This document shows, piece by piece, positions 47,041 through 58,409 of a DNA stretch of 64,000 bases (positions within the stretch are counted from its first letter, which is position 1; each line of letters begins with the position of its first letter). Below the pieces are notes generated by a model. The model searched no databases, was not told the origin of the DNA, and worked only from the letters and a program-made list of their open reading frames with translations. Source of the stretch: an uncultured Myxococcales bacterium (GTDB lineage Bacteria; Myxococcota_A; UBA9042). A program made the position numbers and the translations under genes. The stretch is taken from assembly GCA_903840165.1 (NCBI GenBank), contig CAIMEY010000065.1:24375-88374 (forward strand), given 5' to 3'.

Positions 47041-50000
47041 ATGACGTTTGCCCAGGACCTAGAAGCACTTGGATGCGATCTAGCAGGTCGTCGCTGAGCG
47101 TGACGCGGTAAGAAGCGCTTGGCGTGATGTGGGCCACGCCGACCAGGGGCACATCGACCATCAAGCGGACGTTGACTTCACCCGGGTTGGATTGAAGTAA
47201 TTGTCGAAGGTTACGAAGGGTGAGCGCATCGCACTGGCGTTCGCTCAAGGTGATCTCCAGCGTTCGCGCTCCCCCCAGCACCTTCTGGCCGAGAGGCGAA
47301 GCTTCTTCAATTGTTAAGCGAAGTTTCTGGTCATCCTGCTGGTCCACGCCCAGGGACACTTTGATGAGCAGCGGTTCATCGGTTTGCAGCAGGGCTGACA
47401 CATTTTCCAGCGCCTTTGCGAACGTCATCACCTCCATCTGCCCGCTGAGGTCTTCCAGCGTTGTGAAGGCCATGCGGTTGCCCTTTTGCGAAAGTTTCTC
47501 TCGATGTGCGACAACGACCGCGACGATCATGGCGCTTGGCCGCTGCCGCTGATACCCCTTAGCCGCCAGCGCAATGGCCTCGGCTGGATCGCGAAAGCTC
47601 GCCAGCGTCCGGGCCCGCAACCGCTGCATATCGCCGCGGTAGATGTCCAGGGGATGGCCCGAGACGTAGAAGCCAAGAACTTCCTTCTCAAACCCTAACA
47701 TCTTGCGTTGGTTCCACTTCTCACCGCTAAGGTCGTAAGGCTCCTGTTCAGGCGTCGGTTCTACCTTGTTGACCATCAGGTCCAGCATATTGACTTGCCG
47801 GGCGTTCTTTTGCTTTTCAGCCTGTTGCGCGTGATTGACTGCCCGGTCGATGGACTGAAAGACCACGTCCCGGGGCTGGCCAAGGCCGTCGCAGGCACCT
47901 GATTTCACTAGAACTTCTAACGCTTTGCGGTTGACCTTTTGGGTGTCCATGCGGCGGCAGAGATCAAACAAGCTGCGGAAAGGGCCACCGGCAAGGCGGG
48001 CTGCGACAATGTTCTCGATGGCCTGCTCGCCCAGACCTTTGATCGCCCCAAGACCAAAGCGAATTCGCCCGCCGACCACTGAGAAGCTCAGGCCCGACTC
48101 ATTGATATCCGGCGGCAGAACTTGCTGCCCCGTCTGCCGAGCGTGCTGGATGTAATGGACAATCTTGTCCGTATCGTCCTGATCCGAGGTCAGCAAGGCC
48201 GCATAGAACTCGGTGGGGTAGAGCGCCTTTAAGTACGCAGTTTGATAGGTGATGAGGCCATAGGCGGCCGAGTGCGACTTATTGAAGCCGTACTCGGCAA
48301 ATTTAGCCATTAATTCAAAGACGTCTGCTGCGACGGTGGCGTCCACCCCGCGCTCCACAGCGCCCGTGCGGAACACTTGGCCCCACTTTTCCATGTCCTC
48401 AGCGTTCTTTTTGCCCATGGCTTTGCGGAGGTTATCGGCCTGACCCAGCGTAAAGCCGGCCAGCACCTGCGCCGCCTGCATCACCTGTTCCTGATAGACG
48501 ATGACGCCGTAGGTCTCCTTGAGCACCGGCTCCAAGTCAGGGTGCGGATATTCCACGGGTTCTCGGCCATGCTTGCGTTCGATGTAGCGCGTGTGCATGC
48601 CCATGCCCAAGGGACCCGGCCGATACAGGGCGCCCGAGGCGATGAAGTCCTCAAACACCGTTGGCTGTAGGCCCATGAGCATTGCAGTAAAGCCACTAGA
48701 TTCACACTGGAAAATGCCGGCAGTGTCCCCCCGGGCTGCCACCGCAAAGGCGCGCGGTTCATCCAGGGCAATGAGGCTGATGTCCAGGGGCGGTTCACCC
48801 TCTTGTTTTTGTTCATTGATCAGCCGCACGCAGTGCTGAATCATCGTTAGGTTCTTCAGACCGAGGAAGTCGAACTTGACAAGGCCGGCTTTCTCGACGT
48901 CATCTTTGTCAAATTGCGTTACATTTTCGCCATTTAGACCGCGACCCACAGGCACGTGCGCCCACAAGGGTCCGCGGCCGATGACCACACCCGCGGCGTG
49001 CATACCGACATTGCGCAGCGCACCTTCCAGCAAACTCGAGGTGTTGATGAGGCGGGCGACTTCTGGATCTTGCTCAAAACGTTCGCGCAGACGCGGTTCT
49101 TTCTCCAAGGCTTCCGCAAGGTTCTTAGCCTCAGCGGGCACCAGACGCGCCAATGCATCCACCTCGCTCAGCGGCACGCCCAGGGCCCGGCCGGTGTCCC
49201 GCAGCGCACCCTTGGCCTTAAGGGTGCCAAAGGTGGCGATCTGTCCGACGCGCTCCTGCCCGTACTTCTCCGAGACGTACTTGATCACTTCGCCGCGACG
49301 GTCGACGCAGAAATCGACGTCAAAGTCCGGCATCGACACGCGTTCCGGGTTGAGGAACCGCTCAAAGAGCAGTTTGTAGGGAATCGGGTCCAAGTCGGTG
49401 ATGCGCAGGGACCAGGCGACGATGGAGCCCGCACCCGAACCGCGCCCCGGGCCCACGGCAATGTCTTGTTCTTTGGCCCAGTTGATAAAGTCCTGGACGA
49501 TGAGGAAGTAGCCCGGGAAGTCCATCTTCTGGATGATGCCGATTTCCCATTCCAGGCGATTGACATAGACATCTTCGTCAAACTCAATGTTTTTCTTGCG
49601 TAGTTCGCCAAATCGCCGATCCAGTCCTTCGCGGGCCAGCAAGCTGAAGTAGATTTGCTCCGTCATACCATCGGGCGCTGGAAACCGCGGCAACATCGGC
49701 GTGCCCAATTGCAGTTTGACGTTGCATCTCTGGGCAATTTCCAGCGTACGATCACAGAGTTCTTCATGCCCCGCAAAACGCCGCCTCATCTCCTGGGGCG
49801 ACGCCAAGTCCAGTTCGTCGGTGGGCAGCGCTTCGTCTTCGCTGCGCGCCTGCACACCAAGGCCAATGCACATCAGCACTTCGTGGGCGCGGGCTTGGTC
49901 GGGCTTGTCGTAGTGGACGTCATTGGTCGCGACGCAGGGAATGTCGCATTCTGCAGCAAGTTCAATAAGTTGAGGGAGCAGCGTCTCGTGCTCCTGGAGG

Positions 50001-50527
50001 CCACCCTGCTGCACTTCGATGTAGAAGTCGCCGGGCGCAAACGTCTCTTTGTAGCGCAGCGCATGTTTGGCGGCCTCCAGCCTTTCGCCGCGCAGCAACG
50101 CATTGGCAATTTCCCCTGAAAGATCACCGGATAAACCGATGAGGCCCCCACTGTGCGCCTTGAGCAGTTCATGGCTGATGCGCACGTGACCGCCAGCAGG
50201 AGCGGTAAGATTTGCTTTTGAAATCAAGAAGATAAGATTCTGCCAGCCCTCATGGTCCTTGGCTAGCAGCGTCAGGTGGTGCACGCGCCGTACATGTTCA
50301 CCGACCGGCCGGCTGGCAATGCCCAGGCAACACCCATAAATAGGTTTGATATTACCCTGTTTGCAGGCATTGGTGAACTCAATGGCGCCGTACAGATTGT
50401 CGTGGTCCGTCATCGCGATGGCGGGCGAGCCATGGGTTTGCGCGTACTTGACCATCGCCGCCGTACGGGTCGTGGCGTCGGCGATCGAGAACTGCGTGTG
50501 CACGTGCAAATGAACAAAGGACATCAT
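47033..50527 (-). CDS. dnaE: DNA polymerase III alpha subunit
   Basis: FVHLHVHTQFSIADA, AMTDHDNLYGAIEF, GPGRGSGAGSIVAW, PDFDVDFCVDRRGEVIKYV, YQEQVMQ; 1164 aa, uninterrupted. Confidence 0.97.
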   Translation of the reverse strand: MMSFVHLHVHTQFSIADATTRTAAMVKYAQTHGSPAIAMTDHDNLYGAIEFTNACKQGNIKPIYGCCLGIASRPVGEHVRRVHHLTLLAKDHEGWQNLIFLISKANLTAPAGGHVRISHELLKAHSGGLIGLSGDLSGEIANALLRGERLEAAKHALRYKETFAPGDFYIEVQQGGLQEHETLLPQLIELAAECDIPCVATNDVHYDKPDQARAHEVLMCIGLGVQARSEDEALPTDELDLASPQEMRRRFAGHEELCDRTLEIAQRCNVKLQLGTPMLPRFPAPDGMTEQIYFSLLAREGLDRRFGELRKKNIEFDEDVYVNRLEWEIGIIQKMDFPGYFLIVQDFINWAKEQDIAVGPGRGSGAGSIVAWSLRITDLDPIPYKLLFERFLNPERVSMPDFDVDFCVDRRGEVIKYVSEKYGQERVGQIATFGTLKAKGALRDTGRALGVPLSEVDALARLVPAEAKNLAEALEKEPRLRERFEQDPEVARLINTSSLLEGALRNVGMHAAGVVIGRGPLWAHVPVGRGLNGENVTQFDKDDVEKAGLVKFDFLGLKNLTMIQHCVRLINEQKQEGEPPLDISLIALDEPRAFAVAARGDTAGIFQCESSGFTAMLMGLQPTVFEDFIASGALYRPGPLGMGMHTRYIERKHGREPVEYPHPDLEPVLKETYGVIVYQEQVMQAAQVLAGFTLGQADNLRKAMGKKNAEDMEKWGQVFRTGAVERGVDATVAADVFELMAKFAEYGFNKSHSAAYGLITYQTAYLKALYPTEFYAALLTSDQDDTDKIVHYIQHARQTGQQVLPPDINESGLSFSVVGGRIRFGLGAIKGLGEQAIENIVAARLAGGPFRSLFDLCRRMDTQKVNRKALEVLVKSGACDGLGQPRDVVFQSIDRAVNHAQQAEKQKNARQVNMLDLMVNKVEPTPEQEPYDLSGEKWNQRKMLGFEKEVLGFYVSGHPLDIYRGDMQRLRARTLASFRDPAEAIALAAKGYQRQRPSAMIVAVVVAHREKLSQKGNRMAFTTLEDLSGQMEVMTFAKALENVSALLQTDEPLLIKVSLGVDQQDDQKLRLTIEEASPLGQKVLGGARTLEITLSERQCDALTLRNLRQLLQSNPGEVNVRLMVDVPLVGVAHITPSASYRVTLSDDLLDRIQVLLGPGQTSWR

Positions 50528-50578
50528 TTTCCTGCAGCGAAATCAGGGGTTCAATGCGCCGCAAGGGAGTCGATCGGG

Positions 50579-51478
50579 CTAAGTCTGGGCGCGCTCCAGG
50601 GCCTTGGCTTCTTGCCACAGCGCCTCCAACTCGTCCAGGTCCGCCTTATGCGCATGGCCGTACTTGGCCTGGACGCGATCTTCCACATACTTAAAACGCT
50701 TGGTGAATCGATCCAGGGTTCCGCGCAGGCTCATCTCCGCGTCCACGTGCAAATGGCGGGCCAGGCTCGTCAGGGCAAACAGCAAGTCGCCCAATTCATC
50801 GGCGATTCGCGTCGGGTCGCCTTGGTCGATGGCGGCTTGGAGCTCGGCGCGCTCCTCGTCAACCTTGGCCCAGACGCCGGCCAAGTCTGGCCAGTCAAAG
50901 CCGATGCGCGCAGCCTTGTCGCCAATGCGCTGACCCCTCAAAAGTGCGGGCAAATTGCCGGGAACGCCGTCCAGAGCCCCCTTGCCTTCCCGGCGCTTCT
51001 GTTGCTCCCAGCGGTCCGGCTGATTGGCTGCCGTGACGGGCGGCGAGTCGCTCCATTGATCAACAGGATTCGCTAGTTCAGAGCGTGCGGCCGACGCGAA
51101 CACGTGAGGGTGACGGCGGACCATCTTGTCGGCGATGCCAAGGGCTACGTCGCTAGCGTCGAACCACCCAGCTTCTTTGGTGATTTGCGATTGAAACACC
51201 ACTTGCAGCAGCACGTCGCCGAGTTCTTCGCGCAGGGCCGCCACGGCCTTGGGGTCGGCGTCTGGCCACGGCAGGCGGGCCGGCAGGGCGCGCGACGAAT
51301 CGCCTAAGTCATCAATCGCTTGAAGTAGTTCGTGCGATTCTTCGACTAGGTACGTTCTCAAGGACGCTAGCGACTGATCACGGTCCCAAGGGCAACCGTC
51401 CTGCGGATCTCGCAAGGCCTCCATGACTGACAAAAGACGAGCAAATCCATCGCGCGGGAGGGTTGCTGGGTCGCGCAT
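50579..51478 (-). CDS. mazG: Nucleoside triphosphate pyrophosphohydrolase MazG
   Basis: LRDPQDGCPWDRDQSLASLRTYLVEESHELLQAID...LREELGDVLLQVVFQSQI...DELGDLLFALTSLARHL. Confidence 0.95.
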   Translation of the reverse strand: MRDPATLPRDGFARLLSVMEALRDPQDGCPWDRDQSLASLRTYLVEESHELLQAIDDLGDSSRALPARLPWPDADPKAVAALREELGDVLLQVVFQSQITKEAGWFDASDVALGIADKMVRRHPHVFASAARSELANPVDQWSDSPPVTAANQPDRWEQQKRREGKGALDGVPGNLPALLRGQRIGDKAARIGFDWPDLAGVWAKVDEERAELQAAIDQGDPTRIADELGDLLFALTSLARHLHVDAEMSLRGTLDRFTKRFKYVEDRVQAKYGHAHKADLDELEALWQEAKALERAQT

Positions 51479-51533
51479 GGCCTGGGCTCCGGCTTCAATT
51501 CACGGGCTTATTTCGCTGGCACGATTCGCCCGA

Positions 51534-52907
51534 TTACTTCACCGGCGCCAGGGGATGCAGCGGTTGACCGTGATCACCAGGAGCCGCCGCTGTCGGGGTA
51601 TTGCCCTGAAGAATCAGGGTACCAGCGCCATCGAGCTTGTGGAAATCGCCGCCGACCGGGGCCCAAGCGCCCATGTGACCGAGGTCGTGGGCGCCTTTGT
51701 CATCAATGCGGTAGATGTTCGCGGCGACCCGGGTTCCCGAGGCTGGCGCAGCCGAAAGGCCTAAACCTTTCCATGGGATCGAAGCCTCGACCGTCCAAGC
51801 CTTGTCAGGCGTCGCATCGCCGACCGTGCCGTCTAGGCCGATGGCGTGCTTCTCTCCGGATTCAAAGGCTTTGGCCGTCTGCCATTCCGGCTTGCGCGGG
51901 CCAACGAACTGGGCGTCAAAGCGAGCGCCGTTGGGGGCCCATTGCAGCTCGACGTATTTGCCTTCCTGGCCAGGCAGTTGCACGAAGAGTTCGATGACGT
52001 CGCCTTCCCACAGCGTGTCGTCATTGGTCTTGTGATCGTTCTTGATGTCGCTGTCCTTGGTTGTGGCCGTGAAGTACAAGTTCTCGTCATCCCAAAGCAA
52101 ACGCGCGTTGGTTTGCAATTCCGCACTCAGCGGTCGTGCATCCGGTTGGCGAAAATCGGCCGTGCTGCGCGCCGACTGCCAAGAGGCTTCATCGATTTTT
52201 CCATCGATCACAGGGGCTTGTGCTGCCCGCACCACGACGTACTCGGGCGGAGCCACGGGGGGACGAGCTTGGGCTGCGGCGCCACCTGCTTTGGGATCAG
52301 CCGCTTTACCATCGCCACCGCCGATGTTCAGGGTCGCCATGAGGACGCGATCGTCGGGAAGTCCCTTACCCTGTTCGACTTTCAGCCGGCGATCCTGGTT
52401 GGACTTGGTGAGTGCGCCCCAATCGAAGAAGCCGACCAGCACTTGCGTGGGGCCGTCGGGCCAATCGGCGGGAACCTGGACGTTGACAACATCGCGAATG
52501 ATTTCGCCTTTTTTCCAGTTGGCGACCGGGTACAGCCCGCCGACACCATAGTGGTCCAAAGGCAGACGACGCTTACCCACGGCTTCGAAATGAACAAATA
52601 CCTTCCAGTCGCCGTGCACAGGTTCATCGACGCGCCAGTACATCGCCAAATCAAAGGAGCCGCCCTTCTTGACTTCGCCTTTGATATCATAGCCTAGCAG
52701 CGTGATCTTGTCCTCGAACTTGATCTCCTGCTTGTTCTGCACGGCGGGCGGCGCAGCCAGGATATTCTCAGCGATCTGCTGTTCCTGATCCTTGGTCAGC
52801 ACGATGTTCTGTCCGGCCGGGCGACGACAGCCTTCAGCCGCGGCGAGCGAGATCAGGGCCAAACCAGCGGTCAACAAGCGTGCAGAGCGCGACGGAGTCT
52901 TGTACAT
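51534..52907 (-). CDS. Lipoprotein with CBM9-like carbohydrate-binding domain
   Basis: Start MYKTPSRSARLLTAGLALISLAAAEGCRRPAG; IDGKIDEASWQSARSTADFRQPDARPLSAELQTNARLLWDDENLYFTATTKDSDIKNDHKTNDDTLWEGDVIELFVQ. Confidence 0.82.
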   Translation of the reverse strand: MYKTPSRSARLLTAGLALISLAAAEGCRRPAGQNIVLTKDQEQQIAENILAAPPAVQNKQEIKFEDKITLLGYDIKGEVKKGGSFDLAMYWRVDEPVHGDWKVFVHFEAVGKRRLPLDHYGVGGLYPVANWKKGEIIRDVVNVQVPADWPDGPTQVLVGFFDWGALTKSNQDRRLKVEQGKGLPDDRVLMATLNIGGGDGKAADPKAGGAAAQARPPVAPPEYVVVRAAQAPVIDGKIDEASWQSARSTADFRQPDARPLSAELQTNARLLWDDENLYFTATTKDSDIKNDHKTNDDTLWEGDVIELFVQLPGQEGKYVELQWAPNGARFDAQFVGPRKPEWQTAKAFESGEKHAIGLDGTVGDATPDKAWTVEASIPWKGLGLSAAPASGTRVAANIYRIDDKGAHDLGHMGAWAPVGGDFHKLDGAGTLILQGNTPTAAAPGDHGQPLHPLAPVK

Positions 52908-53384
52908 GCCTTGAATTCTCCTAAGTTGTGCCTGGGCTACGCCCAAACGGAGCGCGTCGCTAGGATGAGCCCAGCGCATGCCCAGGTCTGTGCGAGTGTG
53001 CACAAACGGGGCAAGTTCATTCAGAAACGCGCGGCTGTCGCGTCCAGGTCGGGGCTGAGCACCTTGCCCAATTCGCGGCCTGTGTCGTTACAGCTGCCTG
53101 AAAATCCACAGCTTTCGCCGCGGGAAGCCGCCGAAGGGCTGTGGCAGCCCATCCGGTGCGGGCCCGAGAATAGCGGAGTCCAGGCCAGCCTTCAATTGCA
53201 CAGGCCAACTGGCGCTGCGTCGGTGCCACTGCGGCGCTCCAAAGGGCTGCCCTTGTTGTTGCATGAGCTTGAAATTAAGGAGGTTGTTGGCTAGACCTCT
53301 GGGACCAGCCTGTGCCCTCAAGCGCTGCGACCTACCGGGGCCCAGCCGTTTGCCCAGGAGCGGCAATGCGGCCTGCCCGGGCGA

Positions 53385-54953
53385 TCAGCCTTCGAGCAGT
53401 TCCTCGAGCAGTTGGCGATGCCCACCGGCCTGCAGTTTGCGCAGCGCGCCCGTTTCGATTTGACGGATGCGCTCACGAGTCAAGTTGAACATTTCGCCAA
53501 CTTGTTCCAGGGTTAGGCCATCGTCGTGGCCGATGCCAAAGCGCAGTTTGAGCACGGCCTCTTCCCGCGGGTGCAGCCGCGTCAGCGCCCGCCGCGTCTG
53601 GTGCTGCAAGTCGCGCTGCATGCAGACGTCAATGCCGCGCTGAGCGTTGCTATCTTCAACAAAATCAGACAACTGTGCGTCATCTTCACCGACTGGGGCA
53701 TCCAAGGACAGCGGCGCGCGCACCATGCGCAGGATGGTTTCGACCTGCTCAATGGGCTGTTCTGCGCGTTGGGCCAACTCGTCCACAGTCGGCTCGCGGC
53801 CCAATTCCTGTTCCATCAGCGAACGTTCGCGCATGATTCGGTTGAGTGCCTCAATCAGGTGCACCGGAATGCGGATCGTGCGCGCAGAATCGGCGATCGA
53901 GCGGGTGATCGACTGGCGAATCCACCAAGTGGCATAGGTCGAGAACTTGTAACCCCGCTGCCACTCAAACTTTTCCACCGCCTTGATGAGGCCAATGTTG
54001 CCCTCTTGCACCAGGTCCAGCAGCGCCATACCGCGGTTGAGGTAGCGCTTTGCGATCGACACAACCAGGCGTAAATTCGCTTGAATCATGGTGGAACGCG
54101 CTTCGGCGATCACATTTTGTGCCTTGCGAACGCGGCGAAGATCCCGCGCGGCCTCTTCGGCGCCATACCCATAGGCAGCAATTGCATCCTCTAGGGCCGA
54201 CGCGGACTCATGCAAAACTTGGATTTGACGATGCTTTTCCGTGCGCGCGCGCTTGACCGGCGGCGGCAACTCGGCCAGATCTGCCCTTCGCAGGCCGGCG
54301 TCTTCCAGGGCCCGCCGCAACCGCTGCTCCGCACGGACCACGGCGCGAGCCTGCTGCGTGAACAGCTCTAGCGCGTGAGTGATCAACTTCTCACCGGTGC
54401 GATCCTCCCAAAATGTTCGGTACTTAGCGCGAATAGCTTGGCTGAGTTCGTCCGAGCGGTACCCCGGCGCGCAGGGCAGTCGACAGCGCTCAACTTCCTT
54501 GTCCAACTCAAGGACCCGGTCGCGAAAGCGCTCGGCCCGGGCCAGCGTGGTGATCCGGGCGTCGCGGTCCTTCCAGGCCTCGGCATCGGTCCACATTTTG
54601 AGGAGTTCATGGTCCGTCGCCATGTCTACGGGGACCGTTGACAGCAGGGGCTGGCAGGCCGCCACACGTCCCAAGGTTTCCAGGATATCGGCCGACGACT
54701 CTTCGATGCGGCGCGCCACATCCGCTTCGCCTTCGCGCGTCAGCAGAGAAACACGGCCAATATACTGCAAATACAGCATCGTCGGGTCCACGTGATCCTG
54801 GGCGGGCTCTTCTTCGCCACGGCGGGGTTGCTTGGGCCCGGCGTCGCCCGGGGTTACGGGCTCGATCTCGTCAAAATCAGCCATGACTTCAACCTCTTCC
54901 AGCAATATGTCGTCGGCGGGACGGGCAGTTTTGGCGCGGGCTGGAGCATTCAT
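53385..54953 (-). CDS. rpoD: Sigma-70 family RNA polymerase sigma factor, primary (RpoD)-type
   Basis: [116 protein letters not shown]. RpoD versus RpoS-like paralog not proven. Confidence 0.82.
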   Translation of the reverse strand: MNAPARAKTARPADDILLEEVEVMADFDEIEPVTPGDAGPKQPRRGEEEPAQDHVDPTMLYLQYIGRVSLLTREGEADVARRIEESSADILETLGRVAACQPLLSTVPVDMATDHELLKMWTDAEAWKDRDARITTLARAERFRDRVLELDKEVERCRLPCAPGYRSDELSQAIRAKYRTFWEDRTGEKLITHALELFTQQARAVVRAEQRLRRALEDAGLRRADLAELPPPVKRARTEKHRQIQVLHESASALEDAIAAYGYGAEEAARDLRRVRKAQNVIAEARSTMIQANLRLVVSIAKRYLNRGMALLDLVQEGNIGLIKAVEKFEWQRGYKFSTYATWWIRQSITRSIADSARTIRIPVHLIEALNRIMRERSLMEQELGREPTVDELAQRAEQPIEQVETILRMVRAPLSLDAPVGEDDAQLSDFVEDSNAQRGIDVCMQRDLQHQTRRALTRLHPREEAVLKLRFGIGHDDGLTLEQVGEMFNLTRERIRQIETGALRKLQAGGHRQLLEELLEG

Positions 54954-55466
54954 GGGTCACCTTCCGTCGATCGGGTGGCTGGACATTTGGGGCGTGGCGT
55001 CTGCGCCGGGCGGGGTCATGAGGTCTGGGATCGGATGCGTCGCGGTGCAAGACGCGTGTTCCTTGGATGATGTTCAGGGAGCCTTGGTTGCAAGATAGCC
55101 TGCGCTTGCACTTGAACCAGGTCCTGCTGCTGTTCCGGGTGCGGTCCGCACGGGGCCTTCACCAAGCCTCACCATTGGCTGCAAAGAGGTGTTGCAAAGG
55201 TCGAGCCAGATTTGCTAAGAGAATATAATCTGCAAAAAATATAGGGTGTTGCGCCAATGATCGTCATCGTGGCGGTGTTGCCGGATGCGGCAAAACCTGA
55301 CATTGGTGTCATGCCCCTGCTGCCGCAACGGCCACGCAGCAAGGCCAGGCAGCGCGCCACACGCTACAACATCATGCGATTTCAGCTAATTTTTGCCCGG
55401 GGATGCTAGTGATCTGGATGTCGCGGTAGTGCGCGGCGCAGGCGCGCTTGGTAGCGAGTTGCGCAA

Positions 55467-58250
55467 CTACTCTTGATCACCAAGAAATTTGGCGGGGCTA
55501 ACTTGGCTGGCCAGGGTGTCGCAGCGGTCCAGCAGTGCTTGGGCCTGCTCCTTACGACCGACGCGCATGAACAAGGCGGCGTGGGCCTGCAGACATGCCT
55601 GCAATTCATGGGTTTCGCCCGCCTGCTGGAGACTGTCCGCGGCGCGGGTGTAGGCGTCGGCAGCCGCTTCGATTTCGCCGCCGTCTGCAAGAATATCGCC
55701 AAGATTTCTATGACTTGCTGCCCTGGTCCGCACGACATCGCAGGATTGCGCTGCTGCGACGCTGCGACGTGCCCATTTCAGCGCGCGATCGTGGTCGTTG
55801 CGTTGGCGGGCAGCGACTGACAAGTTGCGGGCAGCGTCGGCCAAAATGGCGTGATCGCCAAGCCTTCCAGACCCTTCCACAGCCTTGTACAGGAGCGCTT
55901 CGCCGTCTTCGAGCCGTCCGGCCAGTAGCAGTACTTCTCCCAAATTGTTCTGGACCAATGCCTGCATACGGCGATTGCCCACACGGCGGGCCGTGTCCGA
56001 GGCCTCTTCCATACACGCCACGGCCGCGTCGATCGCCCCAGACGCCACATGCACCATGCCCTGGGCGCTAAGGGCTTCAAACAGGCCGACCAAATTCTTT
56101 CGATCCCGTTGCATTTGCACGGCTTTTTCGAGGTAGCCCCGCGCCTGTTCCAGGTGTCCGAGCGACAGCGACACCAAGCCAAGATTGGCCAACGTGTAGC
56201 CAAGATTGGTGCGATCACCCATTCTTTCGCGGTATTGGGCCGCTTTCTTGAGGAAGCCGAGGGCGGCCTTGGTGCGACCAGAAGTCCAATAGGTGCGGCC
56301 GACGTCATCGCAGGTGGACGCCAAGCCGCGGTAATCGCCAACAGCCTCAAAAAGCTTAAGTGCTGCAGCGAGTTGTTCTAATGCTGGTTGGGCCTTGCCC
56401 TGAAGACGGAACAGGCGTCCTAGGCGCAACAGCGCTTCGGCACCCCGGCCTCGAGCACGAAAACGCCAAGCAGTTTCAAGGGCATCGCGGTAGGATCGTT
56501 CCGCATCTGCCCAGTGGCCGTCGTGTTCATACAGGCGCCCGAGGCCAATCGCGGCCGCCCATTGCACATGGGCGTAGGTCGCAGGAACCAGGGAGCGCGC
56601 CTTCTCTAGGAGCATCTTGGCGTCTGGATTGCGAAATTCTTCGGCAGCCTGTTCGCCTGCTGACAGGTAGAGGTGGGCCGCGTGCACCGGGTCGCCGGCC
56701 GTGAGCCATAGGGGTGCGAGGACTTCTGCCAACTCCGAACTGCGTTGACGCGCGACCATCTGCAGCCACACAGCGGCGCACAAAGAAAGTTGTTGTAGAT
56801 CTGCGGGTTGGTGCAGTTCCATGAGCGATTCGCGGTCGCTTTCTTCCACCAACCGATACGCCGTTTCGTGGGGCAGAGGCCCCTGGCGTTCCGGAACAAG
56901 AATGCTGCGTTCGGCCAGGGCATGACAGGCTTTGCGCACCCGCTCCGGCGTTGAATCCTTGTCGAGTTCGCTGACGTTGCGCACACCGTCGCTGCCCTCG
57001 CGGCGGAGCATGGCAACCACACCGCCGAGCCAGAATCGTGTGCCAAACACCGCGCCCATGCTCAGGATTTGTAGCTGCAAATCCGTGAGGCCACCAAGCC
57101 GTGATCCACGACCGGAAACCAAGCCACCGCGGGAGGCCAATTCGGCCAGCTTCTCGGCGTGCAGGCGCCATGTGCCATCAACAAGAGAAATAGCCTCATT
57201 TTTCGCAAGTTGTTCGATCTCATCGAGCAGCGTGCCCGGCCGACCGCTGGCGTGGTTGATCAAGACGGTCAGGTCCTCTGGCCTGACGTCCTGCACGCCC
57301 TTGAGCGCGTGATTGGCAATGGCTGTCATGACTTCGTCGCTAAGGGCGTCGAGTTCTACGTGCGGCAACTCGCCGAGCCAAGGCCGCCGGACCAAGCCGC
57401 GGCGATCGACAGCGACCACCAGCACAGTCTGCGCTTCCAAGTTGTCCTTGTGTAGTTGCGATATAAAATCAAGGCTTTCTGCGTCACCATCGCCGGCATC
57501 GTCCAAGATCACGACCGTCTGCGGCGCGGCCAAATCGCGGGCCAGCAGGTTGTACAACGCTTCGCGGGCGCGTCGGGCCTGTTCAGCCTGATCTTCAAAG
57601 TCGATGTCGTGCTCCTGCCAGAAGCGAAAGCCCAACATCGGCCCACAGGTACGGGCAACTTCGGCGCCCGCGGGATCGCCATAGAAGGCTTCGACGCTGC
57701 GCTCGAATCGTTCGCCAGCGATCGTGCCCCCGAGGTAGTCAGGAATGTCGAATCGAAGGCGAAGTAGGCGTTCAATCAAGGAAAACGGGCGGTGCGCCCC
57801 TTGACCGGAACTGACCAGAAAGCGGGCGCCGGGCAATTCACGGTCCAAACGTTCGCGAACAGCGACGACTACACTGGAGCGGCCGCTGCCGTCTTCGCCA
57901 TGGACGGCGAACGCAGCTAACTTCTTAGAATGAATGCCATTTTTTACGGCATCGACAATCGTGGCAATTTCACGATCGCGACCAGAAAGTGCAATGCGTT
58001 CAACTTCTTGTTTGCTTCCCTGGGTGTCGGCGGACTTGTCGCCTTGCTTCCATGGCAGGTCAAAACGGGCCACGTTGGCACTGCCGCGCGAAGCGTCTGT
58101 TTGGCCAGCTTCGAGCAAGTCTGCGTCATCAAAGAACTTGCCGACTACATCGTCGGCCGCGCCGTCGACCGAGCCTTTCAGGGGTTGCAGGCACACTTCG
58201 CAGAAGCGGAAGGAGCTGATATTGTTATGTCCGCATCGTGGGCACTGCAT
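55467..58250 (-). CDS. Zinc-ribbon / AAA-type ATPase / TPR multidomain protein
   Basis: Start MQCPRCGHNNISSFRFCEVCLQPL (zinc ribbon); AVHGEDGSGRSSVVVAVRERL (P-loop-like); TVVILDDAGDGDAESLDFISQL (Walker B-like); C-terminal TPR array. Confidence 0.85.
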   Translation of the reverse strand: MQCPRCGHNNISSFRFCEVCLQPLKGSVDGAADDVVGKFFDDADLLEAGQTDASRGSANVARFDLPWKQGDKSADTQGSKQEVERIALSGRDREIATIVDAVKNGIHSKKLAAFAVHGEDGSGRSSVVVAVRERLDRELPGARFLVSSGQGAHRPFSLIERLLRLRFDIPDYLGGTIAGERFERSVEAFYGDPAGAEVARTCGPMLGFRFWQEHDIDFEDQAEQARRAREALYNLLARDLAAPQTVVILDDAGDGDAESLDFISQLHKDNLEAQTVLVVAVDRRGLVRRPWLGELPHVELDALSDEVMTAIANHALKGVQDVRPEDLTVLINHASGRPGTLLDEIEQLAKNEAISLVDGTWRLHAEKLAELASRGGLVSGRGSRLGGLTDLQLQILSMGAVFGTRFWLGGVVAMLRREGSDGVRNVSELDKDSTPERVRKACHALAERSILVPERQGPLPHETAYRLVEESDRESLMELHQPADLQQLSLCAAVWLQMVARQRSSELAEVLAPLWLTAGDPVHAAHLYLSAGEQAAEEFRNPDAKMLLEKARSLVPATYAHVQWAAAIGLGRLYEHDGHWADAERSYRDALETAWRFRARGRGAEALLRLGRLFRLQGKAQPALEQLAAALKLFEAVGDYRGLASTCDDVGRTYWTSGRTKAALGFLKKAAQYRERMGDRTNLGYTLANLGLVSLSLGHLEQARGYLEKAVQMQRDRKNLVGLFEALSAQGMVHVASGAIDAAVACMEEASDTARRVGNRRMQALVQNNLGEVLLLAGRLEDGEALLYKAVEGSGRLGDHAILADAARNLSVAARQRNDHDRALKWARRSVAAAQSCDVVRTRAASHRNLGDILADGGEIEAAADAYTRAADSLQQAGETHELQACLQAHAALFMRVGRKEQAQALLDRCDTLASQVSPAKFLGDQE

Positions 58251-58409
58251 GAAATTCGCGCTCCGATGGCTGCGCAACGGCTCAGCCTGAGCGGCCAATT
58301 TGGCCTGGATCCGCCCCACAAGGCAACCAGTGGCCAATGTCTGAGCCGCGTGCTACGCTCTAATGGCGTTAAGGAGCCGGTCCCCCTGGATTGGCCAAAG
58401 GAAACTGCG

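Noticed and set aside
53004-53384. ORFs 52911..53294 (+) and 53088..53366 (-) in the gap between the CBM9-like and sigma-factor genes
   Set aside because: Mutually overlapping, no recognisable domains or RBS, composition like other shadow ORFs.
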